NCBI GenBank assembly: GCA_025457985.1
Contig: JALOTI010000126.1
Coordinates: forward strand, 1-6,107
Length of the DNA stretch: 6,107 bases
Reading direction: 5' to 3'
Origin: Leptospira sp.
Lineage (GTDB): Bacteria; Spirochaetota; Leptospiria; Leptospirales; Leptospiraceae
In this document: in pieces, positions 1 through 6,020 of the stretch
Layout of the letters: the number at the start of each line of letters is the position of its first letter
How positions within the stretch are numbered: the first letter of the stretch is position 1
The notes under the pieces: generated by a model
Told to the model about the DNA's origin: nothing
The model's input: the letters and a program-made list of their open reading frames with translations, nothing else
Databases searched by the model: none
Program-made: the position numbers and the translations under genes

Positions 1-822
1 GTTTACTTGGTTTAAGAAGTCGCTATCAATGGAAAGGATTACTTTGGCTTTATCAAAATGGTAGTTAGGAAGAACCGCTTTTCCGTAAGACTTCTCTTGT
101 GCGATGGCGATGGAGTCATCAGCAGTACCAATTGCTATTTCTAAGTGTTTTCCTCCGCCTACTGTCTTTAAGAATTCATTTACAAATTCCTTTGTTGCAG
201 GTGAAGAAAGTGGCTTAGTAACAACAATCGTTTTACCTTTGTTATTGGCTAACTTTTCTTTGACATCTTTGTCTAAAACAAACCAATCGCTTGATTTTGG
301 TTTTCCTTCAATGATCGCTTGAGGTTCCTTCGCACGGTCCGCGTCATAAAGATCAAAAATCGACGCCTGACCAGAAGCACATAGAGCACCTTCCGAAATG
401 GGATGGCTTGGATTTCCTTCTAATTTGAGTGGTCTTCCATCTCTTGCTTTTACAAGAACTCCACATCCGACCGAGCATCCTCCACATACAGATGCATAAT
501 GATAAGAATGACCGTGTTTTACAAAGTCATACTGCTCTTCGATCACGTTGGTTTCTGGATTTCTAATATTTACATCAACGTAAGGAAGAATTTTTTCCGG
601 TGGTTTGGGAATACAACCTACGGTTGTCATCACAACGGATGCTCCCATAAACTTTAAAAATGTCTTACGATCAAAATCCCCTTTTTTGATTTTTGCAATC
701 AATGGGTCTGGTGAGGTATAAAATTCCTGTTTTTGCAGTGCCTTTTCGCGCGATGTACCGCGAAGTTCATAAGACTGCCAATGGGCCTTTTTTTCTTTTT
801 GAAAACTGTCGTCTTTCATCAT
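1..822 (-). CDS. actB: ActB-like TAT-variant molybdopterin/Fe-S oxidoreductase subunit of alternative complex III (partial, N-terminal 274 residues)
   Basis: The minus-strand frame is open from ATG at 822-820 to the left edge, so the C-terminal part lies outside the window. In known ACIII, ActB is the large periplasm-facing subunit that relays electrons between the quinol-oxidising membrane part and ActA. Seen here: a 'HWQSYELRG' segment at residues 14-22, an extended Tat-like signal with DRKTFLK at 51-57, a hydrophobic stretch ending in VGC (Cys70, possible lipobox), then PKPPEKILPYV, which is typical of ActB just after the signal. The molybdopterin-family N-terminal domain follows, with C113-x2-C116-x3-C120 and C148, then GRPLKLEGNPSHP and SIFDLYDADR. 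An AGGAG at 841-837 lies 14 bases before the ATG, a rather long spacing; a second ATG follows at once (819-817). The gene begins 21 bases after actA, so the two are probably co-transcribed. The Cys motif is unusual for ActB (see findings). A catalytic molybdopterin enzyme remains an alternative because the diagnostic C-terminal half is missing. Confidence 0.85.
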   Translation of the reverse strand, partial: MMKDDSFQKEKKAHWQSYELRGTSREKALQKQEFYTSPDPLIAKIKKGDFDRKTFLKFMGASVVMTTVGCIPKPPEKILPYVDVNIRNPETNVIEEQYDFVKHGHSYHYASVCGGCSVGCGVLVKARDGRPLKLEGNPSHPISEGALCASGQASIFDLYDADRAKEPQAIIEGKPKSSDWFVLDKDVKEKLANNKGKTIVVTKPLSSPATKEFVNEFLKTVGGGKHLEIAIGTADDSIAIAQEKSYGKAVLPNYHFDKAKVILSIDSDFLNQVN

Positions 823-843
823 AATAGTAATTCTAACTCCTGA

Positions 844-1356
844 TTACCTGTGACAAGTAGAACAATCGTTAGGCGCGTTGTTCTCTCTGTGGCAGTCCAC
901 ACAAAATCCCATGTTCAGAGATTTGCTTTGGCGAACCTTAACCATCTCAGCCATATTTCCATGACACTGAGAACAATCTACACCGCGCTGGACGTGGCGA
1001 GAGTGGTTGAAGTATACGAAGTCAGGTTGGTCGTGGACCTTCACCCATGGAACTGGGGTGTTTGAATCGTATTGTTCTTTGAGCCATTTAACATGCTCTT
1101 GGTTGCCCGCAACATTACCTGCACCATGACAATTCATACAAGTGGAACTTGGAGGAACCGTGGCATGAGCCGAGTTTTCAACACCGGTGTGGCAATACTT
1201 ACAGTCGATTTTGTTATCGCCTGCATGTATCTTGTGGTTGAATGGGATGGGCTGGTCGGGTGAATAGCCCACATAACGGCTAGGTGAAAAAATCAAATAT
1301 GCAAGCGCTGCAACTGCAACGATAGGCACAGAGATCTTGAGTATTTTTATATTCAT
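844..1356 (-). CDS. actA: Pentahaem cytochrome c, ActA subunit of alternative complex III
   Basis: This is a complete 170-residue multihaem cytochrome c. Five CxxCH haem-binding motifs are visible: CKYCH (52-56), CMNCH (73-77), CSQCH (128-132), CVDCH (152-156) and CSTCH (165-169), the last ending one residue before the C-terminus. Further His residues at 41, 44, 118 and 121 could be distal haem ligands. Residues 5-23 form one hydrophobic segment after a short Lys-containing N-terminus, acting as a signal or uncleaved anchor, so the haem domain would sit in the periplasm. The stretch VGYSPDQPIPFNHKIHAG followed by the first haem matches the N-terminal pattern of ActA-type cytochromes. In ACIII this subunit carries electrons from ActB toward a soluble cytochrome or oxidase. 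AGGAA (complement of 1365-1369) lies 8 bases before the ATG and supports this start. The actB-like gene follows after 21 bases. Five haems together with that neighbour make ActA much more likely than a general cytochrome c3. Confidence 0.92.
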   Translation of the reverse strand: MNIKILKISVPIVAVAALAYLIFSPSRYVGYSPDQPIPFNHKIHAGDNKIDCKYCHTGVENSAHATVPPSSTCMNCHGAGNVAGNQEHVKWLKEQYDSNTPVPWVKVHDQPDFVYFNHSRHVQRGVDCSQCHGNMAEMVKVRQSKSLNMGFCVDCHRENNAPNDCSTCHR

Positions 1357-1440
1357 TCGCAGATTTCCTGAATCCGTTTACACTGTCTTCTGACAAGGAA
1401 AGGTAAAATCAGAAAAAAAGCAAGTATGTAAGGGAAATCA

Positions 1441-1584
1441 GTGGGAAAAAACATTAAAAGAGACATAACTAATAAATCCAGATGTCCCTATCTTTTTGAT
1501 AATCAGTCTCAAAAAGACGGAAAGATTTTTGAAACGGCGAACCAGATTTATAAAGAACGGAAGGAAAAAATTTCAGTATTTTAG
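1441..1584 (+). CDS. Possible 47-residue hypothetical protein (weak candidate)
   Basis: A plus-strand frame opens with GTG at 1441 and ends at TAG (1582-1584). It would encode a 47-residue hydrophilic, Lys-rich peptide starting VGKNIKRDITNK and ending KEKISVF, with a single Cys, no signal peptide and no membrane segment. The only support is AAGGGA at 1430-1435, 5 bases before the GTG, and a TAAAAT at 1404-1409 that could be a -10 box, though no -35 is visible at the right distance. It lies opposite the region where the minus-strand act promoter should be, so it could equally be a chance ORF in AT-rich DNA. I recognise no family. Confidence 0.2.
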   Translation: MGKNIKRDITNKSRCPYLFDNQSQKDGKIFETANQIYKERKEKISVF

Positions 1585-1605
1585 AATGTACGAATTTATA
1601 TCTTT

Positions 1606-1642
1606 AAAAAAAAGAGGCCCCGATTTGACATCTAAGGGCCCT
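1606..1642 (-). terminator. Rho-independent terminator of the rlmN / Cys-rich / glycosyltransferase unit
   Basis: Read on the minus strand, GGGCCC and GGGCCT form a 6-pair stem (one G-U pair) around a loop of about 15 bases. The stem is followed by TC and then eight T residues (complement of A at 1606-1613). It starts about 58 bases after the glycosyltransferase stop codon at 1701. Only the minus strand has a T-tract, so it acts in one direction, shielding actA from read-through and making the act operon a separate transcription unit. Confidence 0.75.
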
Positions 1643-1700
1643 AAAAACCAGACTTACACAATTTAGCCTAGTTTTACTTTCGGTAATTTGCGGATTTCCC

Positions 1701-3377
1701 CTACATTTTTTTCAACCAAACCAGAGAAATTTTCTGGGTCACGAGGGATCTCGTTTCTTTTTTAAGAAAACTTACGGTAGGTGTTGCTACTTTAAAAGAT
1801 TCACGTTCGAGAACTGGCTCCATCTTGTAACCATCTCCCGCCATTTGTTTTAACTCGGCAAGTTTGTCAGATGGAACAATGAATAACCGCTCCTTTTTCG
1901 TTGCGAATAAACCATTTAATTTTTCCGAATCATAAACATTCCGAAACTGCCTTTCAGAATAGAAGGAATAGGATCGTTTGGAATTGCTAAGCCAGTATGT
2001 GTAGATGGTCTTTTCATTTGGTTCCAATTCTCGAATCTTTGCTCCAAACTCCTTGGAAGGTTGGTAGGTGGTCAGTAGTGGGTAGTATTGCAAACTAATG
2101 GAGCTAAAGAATAACACTGCCCCTACTACTGGCACGAGTATTTCTAATGGCAGTAGCTGTGCTGAGACGGCGATAAATACCAGTGCGATGGCTCCGAAAA
2201 CATAGTACAGAATCCCAGCATCCAAGACAAAACTTGGAGCAAGAAAGAATGCAACAAAGTAAACAATCCCCGCAACTAGAAATGAGGGCCGAAGCCTTTG
2301 GACAGAAGATCCAAATAAACTGTTCTCTGCCACCATGCCAAAGAACAAGGCAGCTCCAGGTAAAACCCAATACGTATACTGCGGTAGCGGGTATCTGGAA
2401 AAAGAAATTAGAAATAGGAATAAAAAAACCCAGAAAGGAATTACAAAATCAACGGACCTATATTCATTTGCTTTGATCTTACGTAAGATCTCTTTTGTGC
2501 CTAAAGATTTTATATAAGTAAAGGCTTTATATCCAATATAAAAAATGAGAGGTAGGATACCGGAAAAAAAAGCCCACGAAAAAGATTTATAAAAATAAAA
2601 CGGATCAAATTTTACATCATACATCTCTTTGTAAAACCGACCAAAGGATTGTATCCATAGAAAAAAGGATGGGCCATAGGAGTTAAAGTTTTGGTACAGA
2701 AGGAAGCTCCAAAACAAGGGAAAGGAAAAGAGAACCAGAATTCCTAAGGGAATTTTCATGGAAAGAAGGAGTTTCCAATCTCTACGGAAGAGGATATCAC
2801 CTCCGATGGAGAGTGCGGGAATAACAACGCTGATTGGACCCTTTGTTATAAAACCAAGAGACATCATCAAATACATGAGATAGTAGTAGTTGGGGTTTTC
2901 CTTTCTACCTAAGTAGTAAAAATGATAGGTAAATACTAAATACGCAGTAAGATACACGTCTATCTTTGGATCAACTATCATGGCATAAAAACCAGGAAGT
3001 ATTAGATAAAAAATAGATGCGAGGTAGGCCTGCCTTTCGTTGCCCCAAACTAAAATTGTGATGCGGTAAATGGAATAAACAGATAAAAAACTCAAAACAA
3101 GAGCTGGAATACGAAAACCAATATTTCCAATACCAAAAATGGAAAAGGAAGAGGCAATTGTCCAGAATGTAAGGATGGGTTTGTCTAGGTAACGCCGACC
3201 ATTATCGATCAAAGTAAAAAAATCACCCGAGACTACCATCTCCCGAGCAATACCTGCATACTGAGAGCTATCGATATCGATTACATCTAGAGGAAGAGTA
3301 AATAGAATTGGAAGAGAACCAAGTAATAAAAGTAGTCTATAAAAAATTTTCTCAGATGAGTTGAGTGTTTCTTTCAT
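1701..3377 (-). CDS. GT39/ArnT-like polytopic membrane glycosyltransferase
   Basis: This 558-residue integral membrane protein belongs to the dolichyl-phosphate-mannose mannosyltransferase/ArnT superfamily (PMT_2 type), which moves a sugar from a polyprenyl-phosphate donor to lipid A, other glycans or protein on the outer face of the cytoplasmic membrane. Visible family marks, numbered from the chosen start: IDIDSSQYAGIAREM at 33-47, whose Asp36 matches the acidic residue of the first periplasmic loop; SGDFF and YLDKPILTFW (63-72); DPKID at 136-140; ITKGP at 177-181; and SRYPLPQYTYWVLPG (327-341). About a dozen hydrophobic segments lie between residues 12 and 430, followed by a soluble C-terminal domain of about 125 residues. 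The ATG at 3377-3375 is preferred over the in-frame ATG at 3404: it gives an ATGA overlap with the stop of the gene before it and has AGGGA 7 bases upstream, whereas the upstream ATG has GGAG only 2 bases away. Donor and acceptor cannot be told from sequence; an envelope glycolipid is a reasonable guess. Confidence 0.88.
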   Translation of the reverse strand: MKETLNSSEKIFYRLLLLLGSLPILFTLPLDVIDIDSSQYAGIAREMVVSGDFFTLIDNGRRYLDKPILTFWTIASSFSIFGIGNIGFRIPALVLSFLSVYSIYRITILVWGNERQAYLASIFYLILPGFYAMIVDPKIDVYLTAYLVFTYHFYYLGRKENPNYYYLMYLMMSLGFITKGPISVVIPALSIGGDILFRRDWKLLLSMKIPLGILVLFSFPLFWSFLLYQNFNSYGPSFFLWIQSFGRFYKEMYDVKFDPFYFYKSFSWAFFSGILPLIFYIGYKAFTYIKSLGTKEILRKIKANEYRSVDFVIPFWVFLFLFLISFSRYPLPQYTYWVLPGAALFFGMVAENSLFGSSVQRLRPSFLVAGIVYFVAFFLAPSFVLDAGILYYVFGAIALVFIAVSAQLLPLEILVPVVGAVLFFSSISLQYYPLLTTYQPSKEFGAKIRELEPNEKTIYTYWLSNSKRSYSFYSERQFRNVYDSEKLNGLFATKKERLFIVPSDKLAELKQMAGDGYKMEPVLERESFKVATPTVSFLKKETRSLVTQKISLVWLKKM

Positions 3378-3658
3378 TCGAAGGTCCCTATTTGTTTCAA
3401 ACATTCTCCAAAACCTTTGCAGGAAGTTGGCTCTTGGTCAAAACACTGCAAAATATCGCTATTATGTGTGGTACAGCCGTCCATACATTGGATTCGTCCT
3501 GTTCGTTTCACATCAACTGATAATTCAAGTTTGAGTTCTTTCTCTGTGCAAGAAATAAACTGCTCACATGCCAATTGACATTTTTCTTCGACTATATCCT
3601 GACAAAACATTCCAAAAAACATCAATGGAACTAAAAAGAAAAACCTAACGAACTTCAC
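3374..3658 (-). CDS. Small Cys-rich exported protein of unknown function
   Basis: This 94-residue protein starts at GTG (3658-3656). Residues 1-18 form a signal sequence, MKFVR followed by a Phe-rich hydrophobic core. The mature part is hydrophilic with eight Cys (27, 31, 37, 58, 62, 72, 80, 86); Cys19 at the end of the signal makes nine. Two CxxxC pairs (27/31 and 58/62) lie about 30 residues apart in segments that look helical, a layout suggesting two disulfide-linked helices. It resembles small all-helical Cys-rich proteins that I recall being annotated in Leptospira; no function is known to me. Cys19 follows GMF, a poor fit to a lipobox, so a lipoprotein is possible but doubtful. The start overlaps the rlmN end by 14 bases, with AGGAG (complement of 3665-3669) 6 bases upstream; the stop overlaps the glycosyltransferase start as ATGA. 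The gene is therefore embedded in the operon and almost certainly translated. Disulfide formation would require a periplasmic or outer location. Confidence 0.8.
   Translation of the reverse strand: MKFVRFFFLVPLMFFGMFCQDIVEEKCQLACEQFISCTEKELKLELSVDVKRTGRIQCMDGCTTHNSDILQCFDQEPTSCKGFGECLKQIGTFE
3385..3389 (-). promoter_or_regulatory. Ribosome binding site that decides the glycosyltransferase start
   Basis: AGGGA on the minus strand sits 7 bases before the ATG at 3377-3375, inside the end of the Cys-rich gene. With the ATGA overlap it supports the shorter 558-residue product and suggests translational coupling. Confidence 0.65.
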
Positions 3659-4703
3659 TTCGAACTCCTTTTAATGCAAGCATACCACAAGCGCCATTGA
3701 TATCCCGTCCCGGACTCCTTCTATTTAGGATAGGCGCTTTTGTTTTTGATTTAAGAATATTTACAAATTCCATGACCTCTTCATCAGTCGGTCTTCTCCA
3801 CCCCGTAAAATCAGTGTTTAACGGAATGACATTTATTTTACATTTGTTTACAGATCTTGCTATCTTTGCAAGTCTCTCTGCATTGTCTCTTCCCATGTTT
3901 ACATCGGGAATCATCACATATTCGAAAGTAATCGGACGATCCAATTCTTTTGTAAATTTTTTTGCACAATCGATTAGTAAATCCAAAGGATGTTTATCAT
4001 TCACATCCATCACCGAAGACCTTGCGTTTGGGTTAGGGTGATTGAGTGAAATAGCAAAATTAAATGGCTCTTTATTTTCGATGAATCGTTTGATTCCAGT
4101 TGTGACCCCTGCCGTGGAAATGGTGATACGCATAGCTCCTAAACCAAAACCATCTTGATCCCTTAAGATGTGGGCTGCCTTTAAAACGGAAAAATAATTG
4201 TGCATGGGTTCACCCATACCCATAAAAACGATATTGGTCGCTCTATCTCCAACAAGTTTTTCAACTTGGAGAACTTGGTCTAAAATTTGCCAGGTAGCTA
4301 AATTGCCCTTAAATTCTAGAAGCCCTGTAGCGCAAAACTTACAGTTGAGAGTACATCCAATTTGCGAAGAAATACAAATGGTTTTACGTCCACCATCGCC
4401 AGAGGGGATCCAAACTGCTTCAATTTCTTTATTATCATCTACATAGAAGGTAAACTTTCGAGTTCCGTCATCTTTGGAGGTTAGGTCACGACCCAATTCA
4501 ATTTCTGGATAGGAGGTTTTAGATTTTAAAATTTCTCGGACGTCTTTGGAGAGAGTTGTGAATTGATCGATACTCGTATAACGATTCTTATATATTCCAG
4601 TATAAATCTGATTGGCTCGATATGACTCCAATCCTAATTTTTCACAAATTTCTTGGAGTTCTTTTTTTGTTTTTCCTTTTAAAACGGGAATCTCTTCTTT
4701 CAT
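3645..4703 (-). CDS. rlmN: RlmN, dual-specificity 23S rRNA (A2503) / tRNA (A37) adenine-C2 methyltransferase
   Basis: This is a complete 352-residue radical-SAM methylase, the usual length of the family. RlmN methylates carbon 2 of A2503 in the peptidyl-transferase centre of 23S rRNA and of A37 in some tRNAs, in the cytoplasm. The [4Fe-4S] cluster motif is C117-x3-C121-x2-C124 inside [16 protein letters not shown]. Cys339 in DINGACGML matches the Cys that becomes methylated in the E. coli enzyme (C355). Cys110, seven residues before the first cluster Cys, matches E. coli C118. MGMGEP (161-166) is the SAM-contact motif. An N-terminal helical RNA-binding region covers about residues 10-60. The C-terminal CG plus both extra Cys mark it as RlmN rather than another radical-SAM enzyme; its paralogue Cfr acts on C8. 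The ATG at 4703 has GGAG about 10 bases upstream. It is first in a three-gene unit and overlaps the Cys-rich gene by 14 bases. Confidence 0.96.
   Translation of the reverse strand: MKEEIPVLKGKTKKELQEICEKLGLESYRANQIYTGIYKNRYTSIDQFTTLSKDVREILKSKTSYPEIELGRDLTSKDDGTRKFTFYVDDNKEIEAVWIPSGDGGRKTICISSQIGCTLNCKFCATGLLEFKGNLATWQILDQVLQVEKLVGDRATNIVFMGMGEPMHNYFSVLKAAHILRDQDGFGLGAMRITISTAGVTTGIKRFIENKEPFNFAISLNHPNPNARSSVMDVNDKHPLDLLIDCAKKFTKELDRPITFEYVMIPDVNMGRDNAERLAKIARSVNKCKINVIPLNTDFTGWRRPTDEEVMEFVNILKSKTKAPILNRRSPGRDINGACGMLALKGVRSEVR
3665..3669 (-). promoter_or_regulatory. Ribosome binding site for the GTG-started Cys-rich gene
   Basis: AGGAG on the minus strand lies 6 bases before the GTG at 3658-3656 and within the last codons of rlmN. 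The strong site and ideal spacing explain how a GTG start inside the preceding gene can be used. Confidence 0.7.
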
Positions 4704-4796
4704 TTAGGCCGCACTCCACTCCATTGAACCAATCTTTCTCCGAGCACCGGGTTGGAAAGGATTTCTGTATACGCTACCATTCTGACAAAATTTGAG

Positions 4797-4827
4797 AAAT
4801 TGAACAAGTCGAATACCTGTTCAATTT
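4797..4827. promoter_or_regulatory. Perfect 10-base inverted repeat, possible operator between divergent genes
   Basis: AAATTGAACA (4797-4806) and its exact reverse complement TGTTCAATTT (4818-4827) flank an 11-base spacer, so the half-site centres are 21 bases apart, about two helical turns. That geometry suits a dimeric or tetrameric DNA-binding regulator contacting one face of the helix. A transcript hairpin is also possible, but the arms have only 3 G/C pairs of 10 and no long T-run follows, so a terminator is less likely. I recognise no known regulator box. Confidence 0.45.
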
Positions 4828-4891
4828 TACCATGGATTCTTTTTGGGAAATGGACATTGACTCATCGGACACCTTACCAAATTTTAGTACT

Positions 4892-4898
4892 AGGAGGG
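4892..4898 (+). promoter_or_regulatory. Ribosome binding site of the hydroxylase gene
   Basis: AGGAGGG is close to a full Shine-Dalgarno match but lies 12 bases before the ATG at 4911, longer than usual. An in-frame TAG at 4899-4901 excludes any earlier start, so 4911 is the first possible ATG; the next in-frame Met is codon 7 at 4929. Confidence 0.6.
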
Positions 4899-4910
4899 TA
4901 GAATCCACCA

Positions 4911-6020
4911 ATGAATAGCGATGTTTTTATGGAGTATGCCTTTATCGTGATGGTTGCCTTGATTGGCATCGAGCTCTTTGTCTCTTACATCAAAGGAAAA
5001 CAGTATTACCGACTGAATGTTTTGATTGCGGATGTTAGCACCGGGGTTATTTTCGCACTTGTCGGTGTTGTGATTCTCTTAGGAGCTCTCTACGTCTACA
5101 ATATCATCGAAACGAATTATTCACTAAAAACACTGGGATTTGATTTTTTCCCTTTGGATGCCCCGTTTCAATTCTCTCCCGAATTTCAAATCAATTGGTA
5201 TGCGCTTGGCGTTTGGACATTCGCCATAGTCTTCGCGGATTTTATTTACTATTGGTTTCACAGACATTGCCATGAGGTAAATTTACTCTGGGCAAATCAC
5301 GTTACACACCATTCTACTCAAGAAATGAATCTTTCCGTTGCGTTTCGCGGAAACGGATTACAGAGAGTTTATGAATACGGTTACTATCTCATTATGGCTT
5401 TTTTGGGAATGCCTTGGCAGATGTTTTTACTTAGCCACCGAATCTTAAAAGTATATCAGTTTGTCGTACACACCAGGTTTGGTGGTAAATTGGGTATCTT
5501 TGAAGAATTTATGGTAACTCCCTCAAACCACAGAGTCCACCACGGAACACAACGAAAGTATTTGGACAGAAATCATGGTGGGATTTTTATCATTTGGGAT
5601 CGTTTGTTCGGCACATTTGAATGGGAAACTGAGGACCCAATTTATGGGCTCACAAAGCCAGTAAACTCATTCAACCCGATTACCGTGAACTTTCATGTTT
5701 ACAAGGATATTCTAATTAACGTATTAAAATCTACATCACTGAAAGATGCCTTCAAAGTAGTCTTTGGACCACCAGGTTGGAAGCCTGAATATTTGCGCAC
5801 GCCAGCGGATGAATTTAAGGAGCCAGCATACAAAGAAAAATACGATCCAAAAGCTCCAACGGGAGTTATGGTCTATGTTACCCTCCAAGCTTTTGTTCTC
5901 ATGGCTGTGGGATTAGTTATCTGGAAAGTCGCAAAACTTGATTTAAACGATATGCTGACATTGTCCATTTTATCTTTGGTAATCGTATTTAGTTTGTTTG
6001 ACAAAGATATCAAAAAATAA
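4911..6020 (+). CDS. Sterol desaturase / fatty acid hydroxylase family membrane protein, alkylglycerol monooxygenase-like
   Basis: This 369-residue integral membrane di-iron oxygenase belongs to the fatty acid hydroxylase superfamily, which hydroxylates or desaturates lipid chains at the membrane face. The His clusters are all present: H117-x3-H121 in YYWFHRHCHE, H130-x2-H133-H134 in NHVTHH, and H207-x2-H210-H211 in SNHRVHHG. The following segment YLDRNHGG and IIWDRLFGTF (216-236) is the signature seen in the alkylglycerol monooxygenase (TMEM195-like) branch. Membrane segments are seen at about 8-26, 36-65, 96-116, 155-175, 318-340 and 347-363. The two C-terminal ones follow a soluble stretch and also fit AGMO, which is longer (about 445 residues) and splits ether lipids using tetrahydrobiopterin. 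Bacterial relatives are usually annotated only as sterol desaturase family; sterol chemistry is unlikely in this organism. It diverges from rlmN and has no co-directional neighbour in the window. Substrate and cofactor are inferred only. Confidence 0.88.
   Translation: MNSDVFMEYAFIVMVALIGIELFVSYIKGKQYYRLNVLIADVSTGVIFALVGVVILLGALYVYNIIETNYSLKTLGFDFFPLDAPFQFSPEFQINWYALGVWTFAIVFADFIYYWFHRHCHEVNLLWANHVTHHSTQEMNLSVAFRGNGLQRVYEYGYYLIMAFLGMPWQMFLLSHRILKVYQFVVHTRFGGKLGIFEEFMVTPSNHRVHHGTQRKYLDRNHGGIFIIWDRLFGTFEWETEDPIYGLTKPVNSFNPITVNFHVYKDILINVLKSTSLKDAFKVVFGPPGWKPEYLRTPADEFKEPAYKEKYDPKAPTGVMVYVTLQAFVLMAVGLVIWKVAKLDLNDMLTLSILSLVIVFSLFDKDIKK

Larger units (their letters stand above)
1357..1700. other. 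Intergenic spacer between the rlmN unit and the act operon
   Basis: This 344-base gap separates the end of the glycosyltransferase gene from actA; both are on the minus strand. It holds a rho-independent terminator for the upstream unit (1606-1642), the actA ribosome binding site (complement of 1365-1369), and probably the act operon promoter. I could not pick out a convincing -35/-10 pair for that promoter. A short plus-strand ORF at 1441-1584 is the only coding candidate. A small inverted repeat, TGTC-TTCT-GACA, lies at about 1384-1395; its arms are too short to interpret. Confidence 0.7.
4704..4910. other. Divergent intergenic region between rlmN and the hydroxylase gene
   Basis: These 207 bases should carry promoters for both the leftward rlmN unit and the rightward hydroxylase gene. 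Seen here: a GGAG for rlmN (complement of 4714-4717), a perfect 10-base inverted repeat (4797-4827) near the middle, and AGGAGGG (4892-4898) for the plus-strand gene. Candidate promoter boxes are weak: TATACA on the minus strand (complement of 4766-4771) with no good -35, and TTGACT on the plus strand (4857-4862) without a clear -10. No convincing protein is encoded here. Confidence 0.6.

Noticed and set aside
104..322. 72-codon plus-strand frame at the left end
   Set aside because: It lies opposite the continuous actB-like frame, which carries conserved molybdopterin-family motifs.
850..1263. Plus-strand frames opposite actA
   Set aside because: They are mirror readings of a gene with five CxxCH motifs on the minus strand and show no protein features of their own.
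1625..1630. Perfect TTGACA on the plus strand, as a -35 promoter box
   Set aside because: No acceptable -10 lies 16-18 bases downstream, the box is inside the loop of the minus-strand terminator, and no plus-strand gene follows.
2183..2517. Plus-strand open frames opposite the glycosyltransferase gene
   Set aside because: They are antisense shadows of a well-supported membrane protein, with no family motif and no recognisable start signals.
3378..3404. Longer glycosyltransferase start at ATG 3404, adding nine residues
   Set aside because: Its GGAG is only 2 bases from the ATG, and the overlap with the upstream gene would be 31 bases. The ATG at 3377 has a well-spaced site and an ATGA overlap.
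3697..4041. 114-codon plus-strand frame inside rlmN
   Set aside because: It is antisense to the conserved C-terminal half of RlmN, whose motifs prove the minus strand is the coding one.
4766..4771. TATACA on the minus strand as the -10 box of the rlmN unit
   Set aside because: It matches 4 of 6 consensus bases and its spacing to the genes is sensible, but no reasonable -35 is found 16-18 bases upstream, so it is too weak to call.
4752..4901. TTG-started plus-strand frame of about 49 codons across the divergent spacer
   Set aside because: No ribosome binding site, no recognisable composition, and it runs through the inverted repeat and the hydroxylase ribosome binding site. Most likely chance.
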